Shown here: positions 12,555-23,500 of the stretch, piece by piece | Layout of the letters: the number at the start of each line of letters is the position of its first letter | How positions within the stretch are numbered: the stretch's first letter is position 1 | Assembly (NCBI RefSeq): GCF_041381155.1 | Contig: NC_091134.1 | Location: forward strand, 8,030,755-8,094,754 | DNA from: Argopecten irradians | Lineage: Eukaryota; Mollusca; Bivalvia; Pectinida; Pectinidae | Reading direction: 5' to 3' | Length of the DNA: 64,000 nucleotides | The notes under the pieces: model-generated | The model's database searches: none | Told to the model about the DNA's origin: nothing | The model's input: only the letters and a program-made list of their open reading frames with translations | Translations under genes and position numbers: made by a program

Positions 12555-14238
12555 CAACACGAATCTGTCATGGGCTGCTTACCATGCAATGAATCAGGAG
12601 GACAGGGAGGTGATACCTGCCATCTCTGCACTACTACCGTTGTTTCCAGATGATTCAAAGTCTGTTGCCATGATCAGACATTCCATGGATGTTATAAGAC
12701 AATCTGTACAACATGTCAACCCACATCAGATACCAGTAGTTACACTAGATCAACCGTTGTTCGCTCTCGCCAAGCAGATCCAGTGGTATTGGCCCGATAG
12801 ATATGGTGAGGATAAATTCGTTGTCGTTCTTGGTGGACTTTATATTGAGATGGCCAGTCTGAAACTTATTGGAAATTGGCTTGAAGAGTCTGGTTGGGTT
12901 GAAGCATTAGTGCAAGCCAATGTGGCTTCAGCTGGAATAGCAGAGTCTTTTCTGAAGTCATCCCATGTAACCAGGACAAGACACGCTCATCAGGTGACAG
13001 CGGCCAGTCTATATATTTTGCTGAAAATGGCTTACGCACAGTATCAGGAATCACTGGAACCTCACGGACAAGCCAAACCATTCGAGGAGTGGTGTGAACA
13101 GCAGAAACGATTGATTCCACAATTTCAGTTCTGGTTGATAGTCCTCCAACTCGAGTTGTTGATGTTGACATTCGTAAGATCATTGAGGACAGGGAATTTC
13201 ACTTTGTACGTGGAAAGTTTGACGAAACTGGCTCCATGGTTTTTTAGTCTAGATCACACAAACTATGCGAGATGGTTACCTGTTCATATCAGAGATATGG
13301 TTTCACTGCGAAGAAGGCATCCAGAAATAGCATCAGAGTTTGACAAGGGAAACTTTGCATTGCACAAAACAAAACGGCCGTTTTCGTCCATTGCTATTGA
13401 TCAGGCTCATGAACAAAACAATGCTACAATAAAAAGCGAAGGAGGTGCTATTGGACTTACACAAAATCCCGAAGCTTTGAGGCGTTGGATGGTTGCGGGA
13501 CCAGAATTAGCCAGAATCACAATGGAATTTGAAACATCTATTGAAAAAACCCACAGACGACATGGACAAGAATATAAACACCTTGAACAAAACAGGTCAT
13601 CGCAAAATGTGTTTGTCCAACATGCCCGGAACTTGGTTGATGTTTTTACCGAGATGGGGAATCCATTCACAGAAGAGAGTCGTGATCTTTTAAGACTGGA
13701 CACAAGAGACATTGCTGAACCCGCGATAGTACACACAGTTCAAAATATAGAGAATGAAGGCAACCAGCAATTCCAGGCCTTTACTAAAGATCGCCTCGTG
13801 GACAGATCAAATTCAATTGCAGAGCCAATAAGAAGGAACAAACTGGCAAAATTCAGCAGTCCATCGGCTAGAGAGACATCAAAAACATCGTTGCAAATAT
13901 CGTCATTGAAGAACAACTGCTCAATTTTCTCCAGACTTTATATCGCTTGCCAGTCAAGAAATGGAGACCTAGCGGAGTTTTTCAAGCATGAGAACCAAGC
14001 CTGTCCACCAGCACTCTCTCAACTTGGTCGACTTAGACTCGGTTCCAAATCTGACCTTACTCATTGCCTGGAGACGTACGTGGAAACGAAAATGGAACAT
14101 CCGGAAACAGACGTTGTTATCCTTGACGGAGCAGTCATAGTGAACATTCTCAGACCAGTGGGCGTCAGAACATTTGAAAACTATGCACGTCATGTTTTTC
14201 TGCCCTACATATCGAGTCAACTACAGCAAGCTAGTTGA
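12502..14238 (+). pseudogene. AcademX-like transposase, central part
   Basis: Continues the protein in the next frame, overlapping the previous segment by 53 bp. Conserved-looking blocks include LSWAAYHAMNQ, IPVVTLDQPLFALAKQIQW, VVLGGLYIEMASLKLIGNWL, SSHVTRTRHAHQVT and SSIAIDQAHEQNNATIKSEG. The His/Asp-rich blocks may form the transposase catalytic core, but I cannot assign acidic residues with confidence. The frame ends at a TGA directly before VDIVFDQYF, which clearly belongs to the same protein, so the TGA is an in-frame nonsense change. Confidence 0.75.
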
Positions 14239-14865
14239 GTGGATATAGTTTTCGATCAGTATTTCGAAAATAGCCTCAAGAGTCAGACGAGGAGCAAACG
14301 TGGCAAGGGTGTGAGAAGGAGAGTGGGTTCTTCGGTGAACGTACCTGGAAATTGGCAGGAGTTCCTGAGAATAGATGCCAACAAGACAGAGCTGTTCTCA
14401 TTCCTTGCACGTTATATCTCAACGATCGAGACTGACAAAGAGCTAATAGCCACAGATGGTTCGGGTATCATCTGTACCAGACAGTGTGTCCATGAACTGC
14501 TCTCGCCCTGCGATCACGAGGAAGCCGACACAAGAATGATCCTACATATGGCAGATGCTGTAAACGAAGGATATAAGAAAATCCTCATCCGAACAGTTGA
14601 CACAGATGTTGTTGCCTTAGCAGTGGCAGCTGGGTGGCTTTTGGAACTGGAAAGAGTTGTTGATACATTCCAGCTTAATGATATTGCCTCTGCTATTGGA
14701 CCAAATAAGTCATTAGCCCTTCCATTATTCCATGCCTATACCGGATGCGACACGGTATCAGCATTTAATACACGAGGCAAGAAGACAGCTTGGGATACAT
14801 GGAAGATATATGAAGAAGCAACTGAGGTTTTCAGTATAAGAGAAGTTTACACTACTCATGTATGA
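14239..14865 (+). pseudogene. AcademX-like transposase, XPG/FEN1-like nuclease segment
   Basis: Same frame as the central part, after one stop codon; no new start is needed. RSKRGKGVRRRV leads into GNWQEFLRID. Then HEEADTRMILH, IRTVDTDVVALAV and FHAYTGCDTVSAFNTRGKK line up in order with the acidic and helix-turn motifs of XPG/FEN1 PIN nucleases (E-A-x-A, D-x-D, G-C-D-Y...G-x-G-x-K-x-A). That alignment is my reading of motif order, not a profile hit. The frame is lost near VYTTHV and resumes one frame over. Confidence 0.7.
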
Positions 14866-15241
14866 CCGAACCAGCAATGCTGAAACCATAGATGATGCAA
14901 GACTGGATCTGTTCACAAAGAAAGGCAGAACAATGGACACGATCCCTCCAACTAGAGGTGCACTTGAGCAGCACATAAAAAGAGCAACATTTCAGGGAGG
15001 ACATTGTTGGGGAAATGCAACCAAAGTGGCCATGGATTTACCAAGTCCTGACCAATGGGGATGGGTAAATGAGGGTGGTTGGAAGCCATTTTGGACGACA
15101 TTACCGGAGGCCACCGCATCATCCAGAGAACTGATTCGATGCGGATGCAAAAAAGGATGCCGTGGACGTTGCAACTGCGTGAAAGCAGCACTGCCTTGTA
15201 CCGCTTTATGCCAGTGTGATGGTGTTAACTGTAATGTGTGA
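14858..15241 (+). pseudogene. AcademX-like transposase, C-terminal Cys cluster
   Basis: Resumes at LMYDRTSNAETIDDARLDLF, giving the expected continuation of the nuclease segment. It includes GWVNEGGWKPFWTTLPEA and ends in a Cys-rich tail CGCKKGCRGRCNC...CTALCQC with nine Cys. That tail resembles the Tesmin/TSO1 CXC type and the 'Cys8' finger described for Academ proteins. It ends at TGA, 730 bp before the right terminal repeat. Confidence 0.7.
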
Positions 15242-15970
15242 GATTGTGAACAAACGGAGTACTTTCACCGTGAAATATTCTAATTGGTTTTTCTTAGATA
15301 TGGAACCTGCAACTGGCAAAGACAGTTAACGTTTAACAGACAGACTGACAGTAAATGCTTAAGTTGTGGTATTTGGATGCGTGGTTGGTGATCTGCTGTC
15401 GCCTTTTCCCCTTCAAATACCACAATGATTCTCATAAATTTCTGTATTTAGTCTGTTAGAAATCCTTACTTGCAACATGCACATCAATTTATATATATGA
15501 CCTTTCCATCGTAAATTGAAACCAGGAGCTTCTTTCGTGAAGTCGACCTAGATGACGCTATCTGGGTCCGCCCTTTGTCTGAACTCGGACATGGTCCATA
15601 TGGATTCAATTTATTTGACGAATATTCCAATCAAAATCAAAATACATATGTTGTGAATATTTTATATAATGTACATGCTATCATCTCATAAATTAAAATG
15701 TAAAAAAGTCGTATATTTCGTTTTGCTGACTCAGCATTTTGATGTTTTGGTGATAATAATCAAATTGCTACTTATTAACATATAATCAGTGTTAACTTAC
15801 AAGTTATTTCATATTTGTTTGTTTTTTTCCAGTGAATATTATAATAAAAACGCTCATGTATTCAAAGATATAGTAATGTTTGTGTTTTGTGGCGGCCATT
15901 TTTGGCCGCCATTGAAAATGGACGCCAAATTCAAAAATGGCCGCCAAATTGTTCCTGGATTTTTTTTTCA
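15242..15970 (+). other. 3' subterminal region of the transposon
   Basis: AT-rich, no gene. Near 15,890-15,950 there are three or four copies of GGCCGCCAT/ATGGCCGCC in both orientations, matching motifs near the left end. Confidence 0.4.
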
Positions 15971-16076
15971 AGTGGCTCCTAATCAAAATTCACTCAAAAC
16001 ATGTTTCTTGACATATACGCAAAGTTTCATGCTTGTAACCATAATAGCACAATTTTTACACCAATCCGCCCAGCTA
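15971..16076. repeat. right terminal inverted repeat of the AcademX-like element
   Basis: Contains GTGGCTCCTAATC and GTTTCATGCTTGTAACCA and ends CCGCCCAGCTA. These are the reverse complements of blocks at 10,340-10,455 in matching order. Confidence 0.85.
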
Positions 16077-16899
16077 ATCATACTCATCTTAAAGATGCTA
16101 AAACTCTGTTCAATGAAGTACTTATGTATCATTTTAAATGTACTATGACCTTTCAATATAACCACCAAGTGTTATTAGTAAGCAACCGGAAATGGATGTA
16201 TGTTATTAATTCATTCTTTGTTCCTTTTTTTACAATTTTTTTTATTCGATAGGCGTATAAACACAGAGTTTTTCCTTTCACAACAGGACTCTCGCATCAG
16301 TTTCCATATTGAAATTGGTCATTCTTATTTTGAACACGACCTTTCATCACCTTTTCATCATTTACTCGTTATTACACCTCATCCATTCATATCCTTTCAA
16401 AATAAATTGATATATAATTACTTTAAAATAGTGTATTTGGTTAATTTCAAGCAAATATGTCAGGGGAAAACTCTGATATAAAATAAGTAAAAGCGGGACT
16501 ACTCAGTTTAACATATTCTAATACATGAATATATAAATAAATATAAATAAATTGTTTATTTCCACATTGCGGATCGTTTTATGTTCCCCTGTCGTTGTCG
16601 TCCTAAATACCGCGCGGTAGTTGACTATCACTGCGCAAGACGGCAAAACAGCGAAATTATTCTGCACTGTCATCATATATTACTCAGGATATCTTACATA
16701 TGTTTAGTAATTGTAACCTCATCTTAGGCCATCGGTATATATTTATAATGTTATTGATAAACCTGTATGCTTTGCTCCGGAAAGGTAGTTGGCCTTTAAA
16801 CAATCCATTTTGTCTTTTACTTTTCCAGGATGCGTATTTTAAGAAGTTGAAACAACTTGAAAATGTTAAAGTCAGTCACTCGATGCCTAGATAAATATA
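16077..16899. other. intergenic or intronic, no gene seen
   Basis: AT-rich sequence. Short open frames show no family resemblance and no splice context I trust. Confidence 0.5.
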
Positions 16900-17097
16900 T
16901 AACGATTAGTATCACCCCTTACATTGACCTTGGTACCACATGGGGCAGTTGCCAGGTACTGGACGTAAGTCGATGTTTTTCTCCGGGTACTTCAATTTGC
17001 CTCTACCTACTAACCTAGGCACGTCATTAAATGACCCTAGTTGTTAATATGAGTATACATATAACAAAACTAAACCAAACCAAATAAACTAAGGCCT
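16900..17097 (+). repeat. SINE-like element, 3' part
   Basis: The order GCAGTTGCCAGGTACTGGA, TTTTCTCCGGGTACTTC, CTAACCTAGGCACGTC, TTAAATGACCCTAG and a tail CTAAACCAAACCAAATAAAC is typical of the body and tail of widespread molluscan/metazoan SINEs. No tRNA-like head is visible, so the copy is 5'-truncated. Confidence 0.5.
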
Positions 17098-18032
17098 TGG
17101 TCCGACGACGCTATGCTCAATTCTGTATTTATTTGTTTCATACTTTTGTGAATAAAGAAATTAACGAAAATGTACAAAAATGAACCTTGGCCTTTGAAAA
17201 TAATGACCTTTGATTTCATTTTCTCAAAAGTTAGATAGATCGATCGAGTCGACTAGGGCGATTCATTAGGAAAATGTTTGTCGAAATCTAGGTTGTAGCG
17301 TTGAGTTAAGTAATAATATGGGGTCACTTATCAACGGGGTCTATTTTCAACTGGTAGGTGTGGAAAGTGCGCTTGAAGTTCAGTTTCAAGGGAATTCGAG
17401 GTAATTCTTCAATGTTGTCATTTTCAACGGGGTCCATTTTCAACGTAAATGTAACACCGGCATGAAAATCAGGGTATTCTACCCATAATGTCATTAAGAC
17501 AAAAACTTTAACATGGTAAGTTAAGGTTACATTAATAATTGCGGTCACCGCTGATAAATGGTACTTTTTTCTATCTGAAAGAGGAGCATTGGTGTTTTTT
17601 TCGGTTGCAAAAGTTACTTACTTTACACCTATACCACCATTTAAAGGTTTTTGATTACGCATGAAAAAAGGCTAAATAAATGAGTTAATATTGTTTTTGT
17701 ATAAATTTGACAAATTAACACAAGTTATCACCAAGTATTGTTCAAATGCTGAATACCGTATATGTTCTACCGGCAGCGAAGCATCTTTGAGCAATGCTGC
17801 AATAGAACCTACTTGTACATTGTATAGGTAAGCAAGTAATACATCAGAAGAGAACATGTGCTATAGGCGGTCGGTAGGACTACACTGGAGGAAAAATGCA
17901 TTTTATAACGCAGCGACCAATCATGAAAGAACATCACTTATGTTTTTAAAAGGGTTTCATTTGAGGAAAATCATTCATTTTAAACCAAAACTGATATTAT
18001 ATATTTTATATAATGTAGCAGGCAATGTTTAC
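17098..18032. other. no gene; holds a degenerate repeat near 17,525-17,830
   Basis: CCGCTGATAAATGGTA and GGTTGCAAAAGTTACTTACT match the repeat pair at 59,148-59,565 (CCGCTGACAAATGTTA, AGTTACAAAAGTTACTTA). I searched the minus strand for the missing last exons of the guanylyl cyclase (KGKG...YWL type motifs) and saw none. Confidence 0.4.
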
Positions 18033-18131
18033 CTTTTCCGAGGGATTCCATCATTGAAGCTATACTGACAGTGACACCAAATAAACAATATCGAGGCATC
18101 TTTGTACCAACCACAGCAGCCACGACAGGAC
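18033..18131 (-). CDS. NIT guanylyl cyclase, exon with altered catalytic loop
   Basis: 99 bp exon, acceptor TTCCAG at 18,132 and donor GTAAAC below 18,033. Its phase fits the exon at 20,082-20,219. It reads [19 protein letters not shown] followed by [14 protein letters not shown]. Class III cyclases normally read GDTVNTASRMES here. The Asp, the ribose/transition-state Asn and the catalytic Arg have become Val, Ser and Met. Splice signals and frame are intact, so either this is a pseudo-cyclase exon or the 3' half of the gene is decaying. No following exon was found before 16 kb. Confidence 0.8.
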
Positions 18132-18578
18132 CTGGAAGAGAACACGGGCTTATCTCAGGACGGTATACACTAAATACACTTATGTACTTATCTGAAGCAC
18201 ATACCTGTTCAACAAGCTTACATTAAGTGTTGCAAGCAACACACGTCCCCTGCCGACAATTACACTTTCTAATCTATGGCAAGTTATTATAATTGCTTAG
18301 TTATGCTATCATTGTATGAAGTTTGAACACATTTTGTTGATGTGTTCTCAAGCTATCCTTCAGAAACTACATTTTTTAAACAATCAGTTTTAGTACAACT
18401 GAAGTATAACGATGCCTTGGTATGAAAGTTCAATTTAAAGATTAAAGTTAAAGTAAGTTATATACAGTATATAACTTGATAATTTGATTGACCAATGTGA
18501 ATATATCTTCATGCAGTTGATTCAGGAACATCGTCTAAGAATTAAGTCCATATAGGAAGTTATTTCATATCTAGGAAG

Positions 18579-18985
18579 TTGTTATTCAATCATTGCCCGA
18601 CATCATTTTAGGGAATCATGATCTTTCCTGCTTCCTGGTATCGAATATATAAGAGACTAGTGATAGTCTTTAAGACACTCCGGACAGAACATACACAACA
18701 GACACTCCGGACAGAACATACACAACATACACTACAGACACTACAGACATGACACACTTCACACCAGGACACCTCTGCAGATACCAACACTGGGAAGCAT
18801 GGAAATAATTTTGTATATGTATTTTAGTAGACGGAGAAGTTATAATTGTAATTTCCGTCAGGATGTTTAGGACTACACGGTCCTTTATCCACTATACTAA
18901 GTATGCATATGTAACCAAATAAAAACTATGCAACTAAAAGTCAACGCCTTTATCATCATTCAACTCTACAACTACATCGACATGA
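18579..18985 (+). mobile_element. possible solo LTR (fossil)
   Basis: A TATA-like TATATAAGAG, a tandem 27 bp motif (GACACTCCGGACAGAACA, two copies) and a later AATAAA with GT-rich context follow the order of an LTR promoter and polyadenylation region. No partner copy, primer site or coding part is seen, so the call is tentative and the ends are approximate. Confidence 0.25.
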
Positions 18986-19229
18986 ACCTCACAAGCTACA
19001 CATCCAGCATACACCGACACACATTTAAAGAAAGTCATTTCATTACACAACTGACCTTTTGACCCCAAATTTAATCTCAAACTCTATTTTTTCATCTGCT
19101 ATCGCGGATATCAAAGCTTGTATACGTACACAGGAAGCCCCGGGCCTAAACGATCATCTGGCTTTTGGCACAAATTAACATAGTGGCTAACAATTATTGC
19201 ATTATAGCGAACATCTTGGTTGAAGCTGT

Positions 19230-20035
19230 AATTTCCGAAATATTTGATGACTTTGACTTTAAAAGTAGGTAAAAGTCATTCAACAAACTTGGTAGCCCTT
19301 CATTCTAGTATGCTGCAGGCCCAATATCAGGTTTCTAGGCCTTTTAATTATTTATAGAAAATTGTTAAAGACTAGTCTTTTTGACCTCCGTGGACTAAAA
19401 TGAAGGCTACGTTCATTAAAGTGAACATACTTGGTAGTCCCTCATCCCAGCATGCCCAATAACAGATGTCCATGCCTTTTAATTACAGACATGAAGTCGT
19501 TTGAAGACTTTAGCCTATTTAACCCCTGTGAAATCTAATAAATGTTAAGGTCATTCGTTTGAACAGACTTGGTAGCCCTTCATCCCAGCATAATACTCCA
19601 GGTCATTTATTTGAACTCAATGTTATTTATATGAAAAATCTTAGAAATATGTTATTCTAGCATGCTATAGGTTTAATAATAGGTCTCTTAACTATTGACA
19701 AGTTGTTTAAAACTTTAACCTACTTGACCCCTGTAACATTGAATGGTGGACATATATTTGAGCTTGGTAGTCCTTTATTCCAACATGCTACAGGTTCAAT
19801 ATCAGATCTTTAGGCTTCTTAGTGATTCAAAAGAAGTCATTTAAACATTTCAGCCTTTTTGACTTTTGTGATCTTCAATGATGATTAATGTCATTCATTT
19901 GAACAAAATCAGTAGCCTTTATCACAGTATGCAACTGGCCGAATATCAATAACCTGGGCCTTGCGGTTAGAAGTCGTTTGAAAGACAAAAATATGGACGG
20001 CGCACGGTGGAGAACGACGGACGAAGTATGATGAT
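19230..20035 (+). repeat. tandem-repeat non-autonomous element (about 150 bp units)
   Basis: About five degenerate units carry AACTTGGTAGCCCTTCAT, CAGCATGCT...CAATATCAG, and TTTAGCCT...TTGACC. It ends GGACGGCGCACGG...GACGGACG, as do related molluscan tandem-core elements. The same unit recurs at 63,605-64,000. It sits in a cyclase intron. Confidence 0.65.
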
Positions 20036-20081
20036 TATATGACCTAATATGTAAAAAATAATCGTTCTATACAGTCCTTAC

Positions 20082-20219
20082 CTGAGTGACAACCAATCCT
20101 CAGTTTAAACTTTGTCCCAGGTAAATGAGGAATTTCTAGGCGGTCAATGTGTTCCAGAATATCCAACGCCATCGTGGCCACCTCAGCTGCATGGCGCCGA
20201 CCATTTAACTTAGGCACAC
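20082..20219 (-). CDS. NIT guanylyl cyclase, exon (catalytic domain, part 2)
   Basis: 138 bp, acceptor CTTCCAG and donor CAG|GTAAGG. Joined in phase to the preceding exon it reads GVPKLNGRRHAAEVATMALD ... KLRIGCHSG, the middle of a class III nucleotide cyclase domain. It contains the LRIG-hx-G strand that precedes the catalytic loop. All expected residues are present, in contrast to the next exon. Confidence 0.88.
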
Positions 20220-20632
20220 CTGGAAGTTGATATTTATAAGTAATACATAGAGATAGCTCTGTTTGTTGTAAATGAATCTTACCAGAAATGGAGATTAACA
20301 AGAATTTGAAAAGTAATAATTTACATTTCGAAGATTGCTAATGGTGAATAGTTCTTTCAATGAATAAAGTGGATATGTTTTGTCATTGTACTGCAAACGT
20401 TTTCGAAACTATATTGTTATCCTACATTGTACTTTCTGGGTTTCCATCAAAGAAGAATGTTATTTCAAACCTTAGTTTTATACATTTTGAATATTTCTTC
20501 GTAGATACACATGTACTCTGTATTGTACGTGTAATTTAAGATATCACAAATTAAAGACAAAAGTTTCAAAAGAAGACCTAATAATGCATGCTAGATTACG
20601 TATTAATAAACAACAAGAAAAAGAAAACTTAC

Positions 20633-20925
20633 CTGATACAACCATGTATGCATCACCAATTGTCTCCACTTTATAAACATCAAACATTTCCAGACGTTTG
20701 TCAAAACACAGGTAAAGACTATTTAACATATCAACCACCTGCATGGGTGAACATTGTGAAGCAATCTGTGTGAAGCCCACAATATCGCTGAATAAGACAG
20801 TAGCATCAGGGTAATGTTCGGCACCAACCTCTTCATTTCGCTTCAGTCGTTCAGCAACGGACTTTGGCAACATCTGGTACAATAGTGTGTCGGTTCGCTT
20901 CTTCTCTTTGTTAAGGGCCTTTGTA
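20633..20925 (-). CDS. NIT guanylyl cyclase, exon (signalling helix and catalytic domain, part 1)
   Basis: 293 bp, acceptor ATAAAG at 20,926 and donor GTAAGT. It begins [20 protein letters not shown], the coiled-coil linker and start of the catalytic domain of receptor guanylyl cyclases. FSDIVGFT gives the first metal-binding Asp. [15 protein letters not shown] carries the Glu that selects guanine and the Asp of the G-D turn. Phase is 2 in and 1 out, matching both neighbours. This exon alone identifies a guanylyl, not adenylyl, cyclase. Confidence 0.92.
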
Positions 20926-23500
20926 CTTTATTTCAAAATATAAAGAACGCGTAATTATGATTTTCGAAAAAAAAACCAAATATGCTAATTTTTAGTTGGC
21001 ACTCTCTACAATGAAGACTGTTTTCGTGTAAACATATATCGTTTGATCCGATTTCACTGAAATAATAAAATCATTTTATTAACATTTCTTAACTTTAAAT
21101 TCTTCAGCATTAGCAATTTGTTAGGAAAATGTCTTAATAACTTGAGGTAGACCGTCCCTTCTGGTTTCTTTTCAGGGATTTCGTTTATTTTTTGATATTT
21201 TGATTTTAGGTATATTCTGATCACAAAAACCACATAAAAATCATATGTCACTAGGTTAATTTTTCTTCCAGGGTTGCTTAAAGAAATGTACTAATGACAT
21301 AAAATTCCGGATTTTAAGGATTTTTAAATGAATAATATTCCCTTCCTGTAACATCCCTTAATATATAATGAATATGCCCGTAACATGTTCATACATTCAG
21401 TAGGTGAGATATAATTCATAACTCTATCAAATTAGCTGGGTTTTCAACAATAAAACGAAATATCATTATTTTAAAATAAAATCTGGGACCAATTTTAGTG
21501 AAAAATTGCATCAAAATAGTAATGTTTTCTTTTTTTCTGAAAAAATAATCTCAGGCAAAATCGATTTTTCTTAATTTCCATGACGATTGATTTATTTGCA
21601 ATAAGAAAAACCAATAAAAAGTATACCTCACCGTATTATTTTTCAAAATATGACCGATTTGCTTTCTAATACCCCTTAAATTTTCGCCTGAAAACCTTAG
21701 AATAGGCAAATCCGTAGCACTGTTCAATGATTTATGCTATTCATTTACCCCTGTTGATTTTATATATTTATTGTATTATTGGATAATACACGATAAAACA
21801 ATTATTACATATCTTAATGATTTTATTTATTTATTATATAAAATATAACAAACCAGTTTGCAAGCAACAAACCAGTTTGCAAGCTACAAACCTGTAGGCC
21901 TGACCTCAAACTTCCAAAAAGAGTCTAATTCAGCAGAAAATACATCAGTTTTTTCTGTGACGAATATTTGCTCTGTGTGATACCGTATTAAAATGGACTA
22001 TTTCCCGTTATAACATCTTTCAAATTATAAGTAATTATTTAATCAAATAAAATGAAAATATTTTTTAGCAATTTTATTTCCGTATTTTGTTTGTCCTTTT
22101 CCGGACGAAAATAAGTATACCGGTATCTTAAGAAGAGTGCCTATCGAAGCTCGAAACTCAAAGTTTCCATTCAAAACACCACTAACTTCCTTAGGCACCC
22201 ATCTACTGTGTAAATTTATTTCTATTCTAAAAAAGAAAGGTATACAATTATAACGATAACGGTTATTCATTTGTTACTATTGACGTGAAGTTTTTCATTT
22301 TGGGTCCCCGTAAATTCATGTGTATTCCATTTGACTGTTTAGCGACTATTGTGATTCTTGGATTTTACTTCATTAACGAATCTTCAAAATTGTACTATAT
22401 CTTCTGATTGTCACACCTTTAGATTGATACACTTCAAGTAAACACTCAGAAAGGTTCCAGACGAAGTATTTGCTCGAATGCCGATGCAAGATGCGAGTTA
22501 TAATAAATGGGTACGGAGAAATAAAATACTTTTGCCGGGATCCGGATAGCGATGTTACAAACGTATGACGTCACAGAAGGGACGGTCTTCGTTAATATTA
22601 TTTCCTTTACTTCTGTTAAACTCTCCTAAGGTAAGACCGTTAAGTTAAGGAATTCATTAAAGTTAAGAAATCTTCGTAAAATTGGTCCTAGCTTCAGAAA
22701 ATGAAAAAAAAAACAAAACAAAAAACAATCAGCCCTCCTTAAATTTGCGTTTTGAAAAGTAAATTATCTTATACATGTACCTATCGTTTTAACAACGATT
22801 GTCAGTAGTTAAGTTGAATAGGGAGTGCTAGATCGCGTTGTATTCTGTGTATTTCACTTTTAAAAGCTAATGCATGTATACAACCTGATTATACTTGTAT
22901 TTATATGGATTGAATTTGTTTATTTATGGCAATTTTACAATTGTACTTCTTATCTACAAGACAGTAAGTATTATCTGGAAGGAAACCATCCAATAGATAC
23001 GTTCATATTACATAGAATCAGAATGTAAGCTGTATGTAGCTCTAATCTCATTAATATCAAAGAAGAAATCAGTGCACCAGATGGAGTTTAAACTTCCTTT
23101 CAATTTATTTAAAAGAGCGTATATAGAAATCTAAAATAAATCATCTACTTCATTCGTATATAACAATTTTATCTATCTTGGCCCGACATCACCTTAAAAT
23201 AGATCATATCTTATCACGTCTTCTAATGTATGGATAGTAAATACACATTATGGATGTATTAGAAGACATTTATGTGCAAATACACAATATTAATTGCGAT
23301 AATATAATACGGAAGACCCGACATTAATTAATATCTTTTTGAAATAACCAATAATTTCCATATGGGATTGGATATTGATTAAGATGGTACGCATTCTATA
23401 AACGACCAAACTTACCCATGTTAATTTATGAATGTCATTTTTCAATCAACTTTTGAACTGAATAGTTATGAAAATCCTTCTTATCATAATAATAACTTAC
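20926..23500. other. intron of the NIT guanylyl cyclase
   Basis: AT-rich. I see no additional coding exon; the flanking exons join in phase (CG|T) without one. Short open frames here lack family resemblance. Confidence 0.55.

Larger units (their letters stand above)
10340..16076 (+). mobile_element. AcademX-like DNA transposon, inactive copy
   Basis: Inverted ends of about 105-116 bp enclose one broken transposase gene on the plus strand (11,106-15,241). The shared end sequence includes TGGTTACAAGCATGAAAC and GATTAGGAGCCAC. The protein has N-terminal Cys/His zinc motifs, a long central region, an XPG/FEN1-like nuclease segment and a C-terminal Cys cluster. This combination is described for Academ transposons of the AcademX group; the assignment rests on recalled family features, not a search. 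I count two frame changes, one in-frame stop and one probable internal deletion. No clear target-site duplication is visible. The left end joins the satellite directly, and the right flank is not satellite. Confidence 0.75.
18132..20081. other. intron of the NIT guanylyl cyclase, repeat-filled
   Basis: Between the two last visible cyclase exons. It holds an LTR-like segment (18,579-18,985) and a tandem-repeat element (19,230-20,035). The rest is AT-rich without recognisable content. Confidence 0.5.

Noticed and set aside
11405-13736. Antisense open frames of 105-124 codons across the transposase
   Set aside because: They are shadows of the plus-strand coding frames and have no independent motifs.
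17324-17857. Missing 3' exons of the guanylyl cyclase
   Set aside because: Minus-strand frames here lack the expected end-of-cyclase motifs (RG...KGKG...YWL) and overlap a known repeat.
18608-18790. Cys/Val-rich 60-codon frame on minus
   Set aside because: It arises from the tandem GACACTCCGGACAG motif, not from coding sequence.
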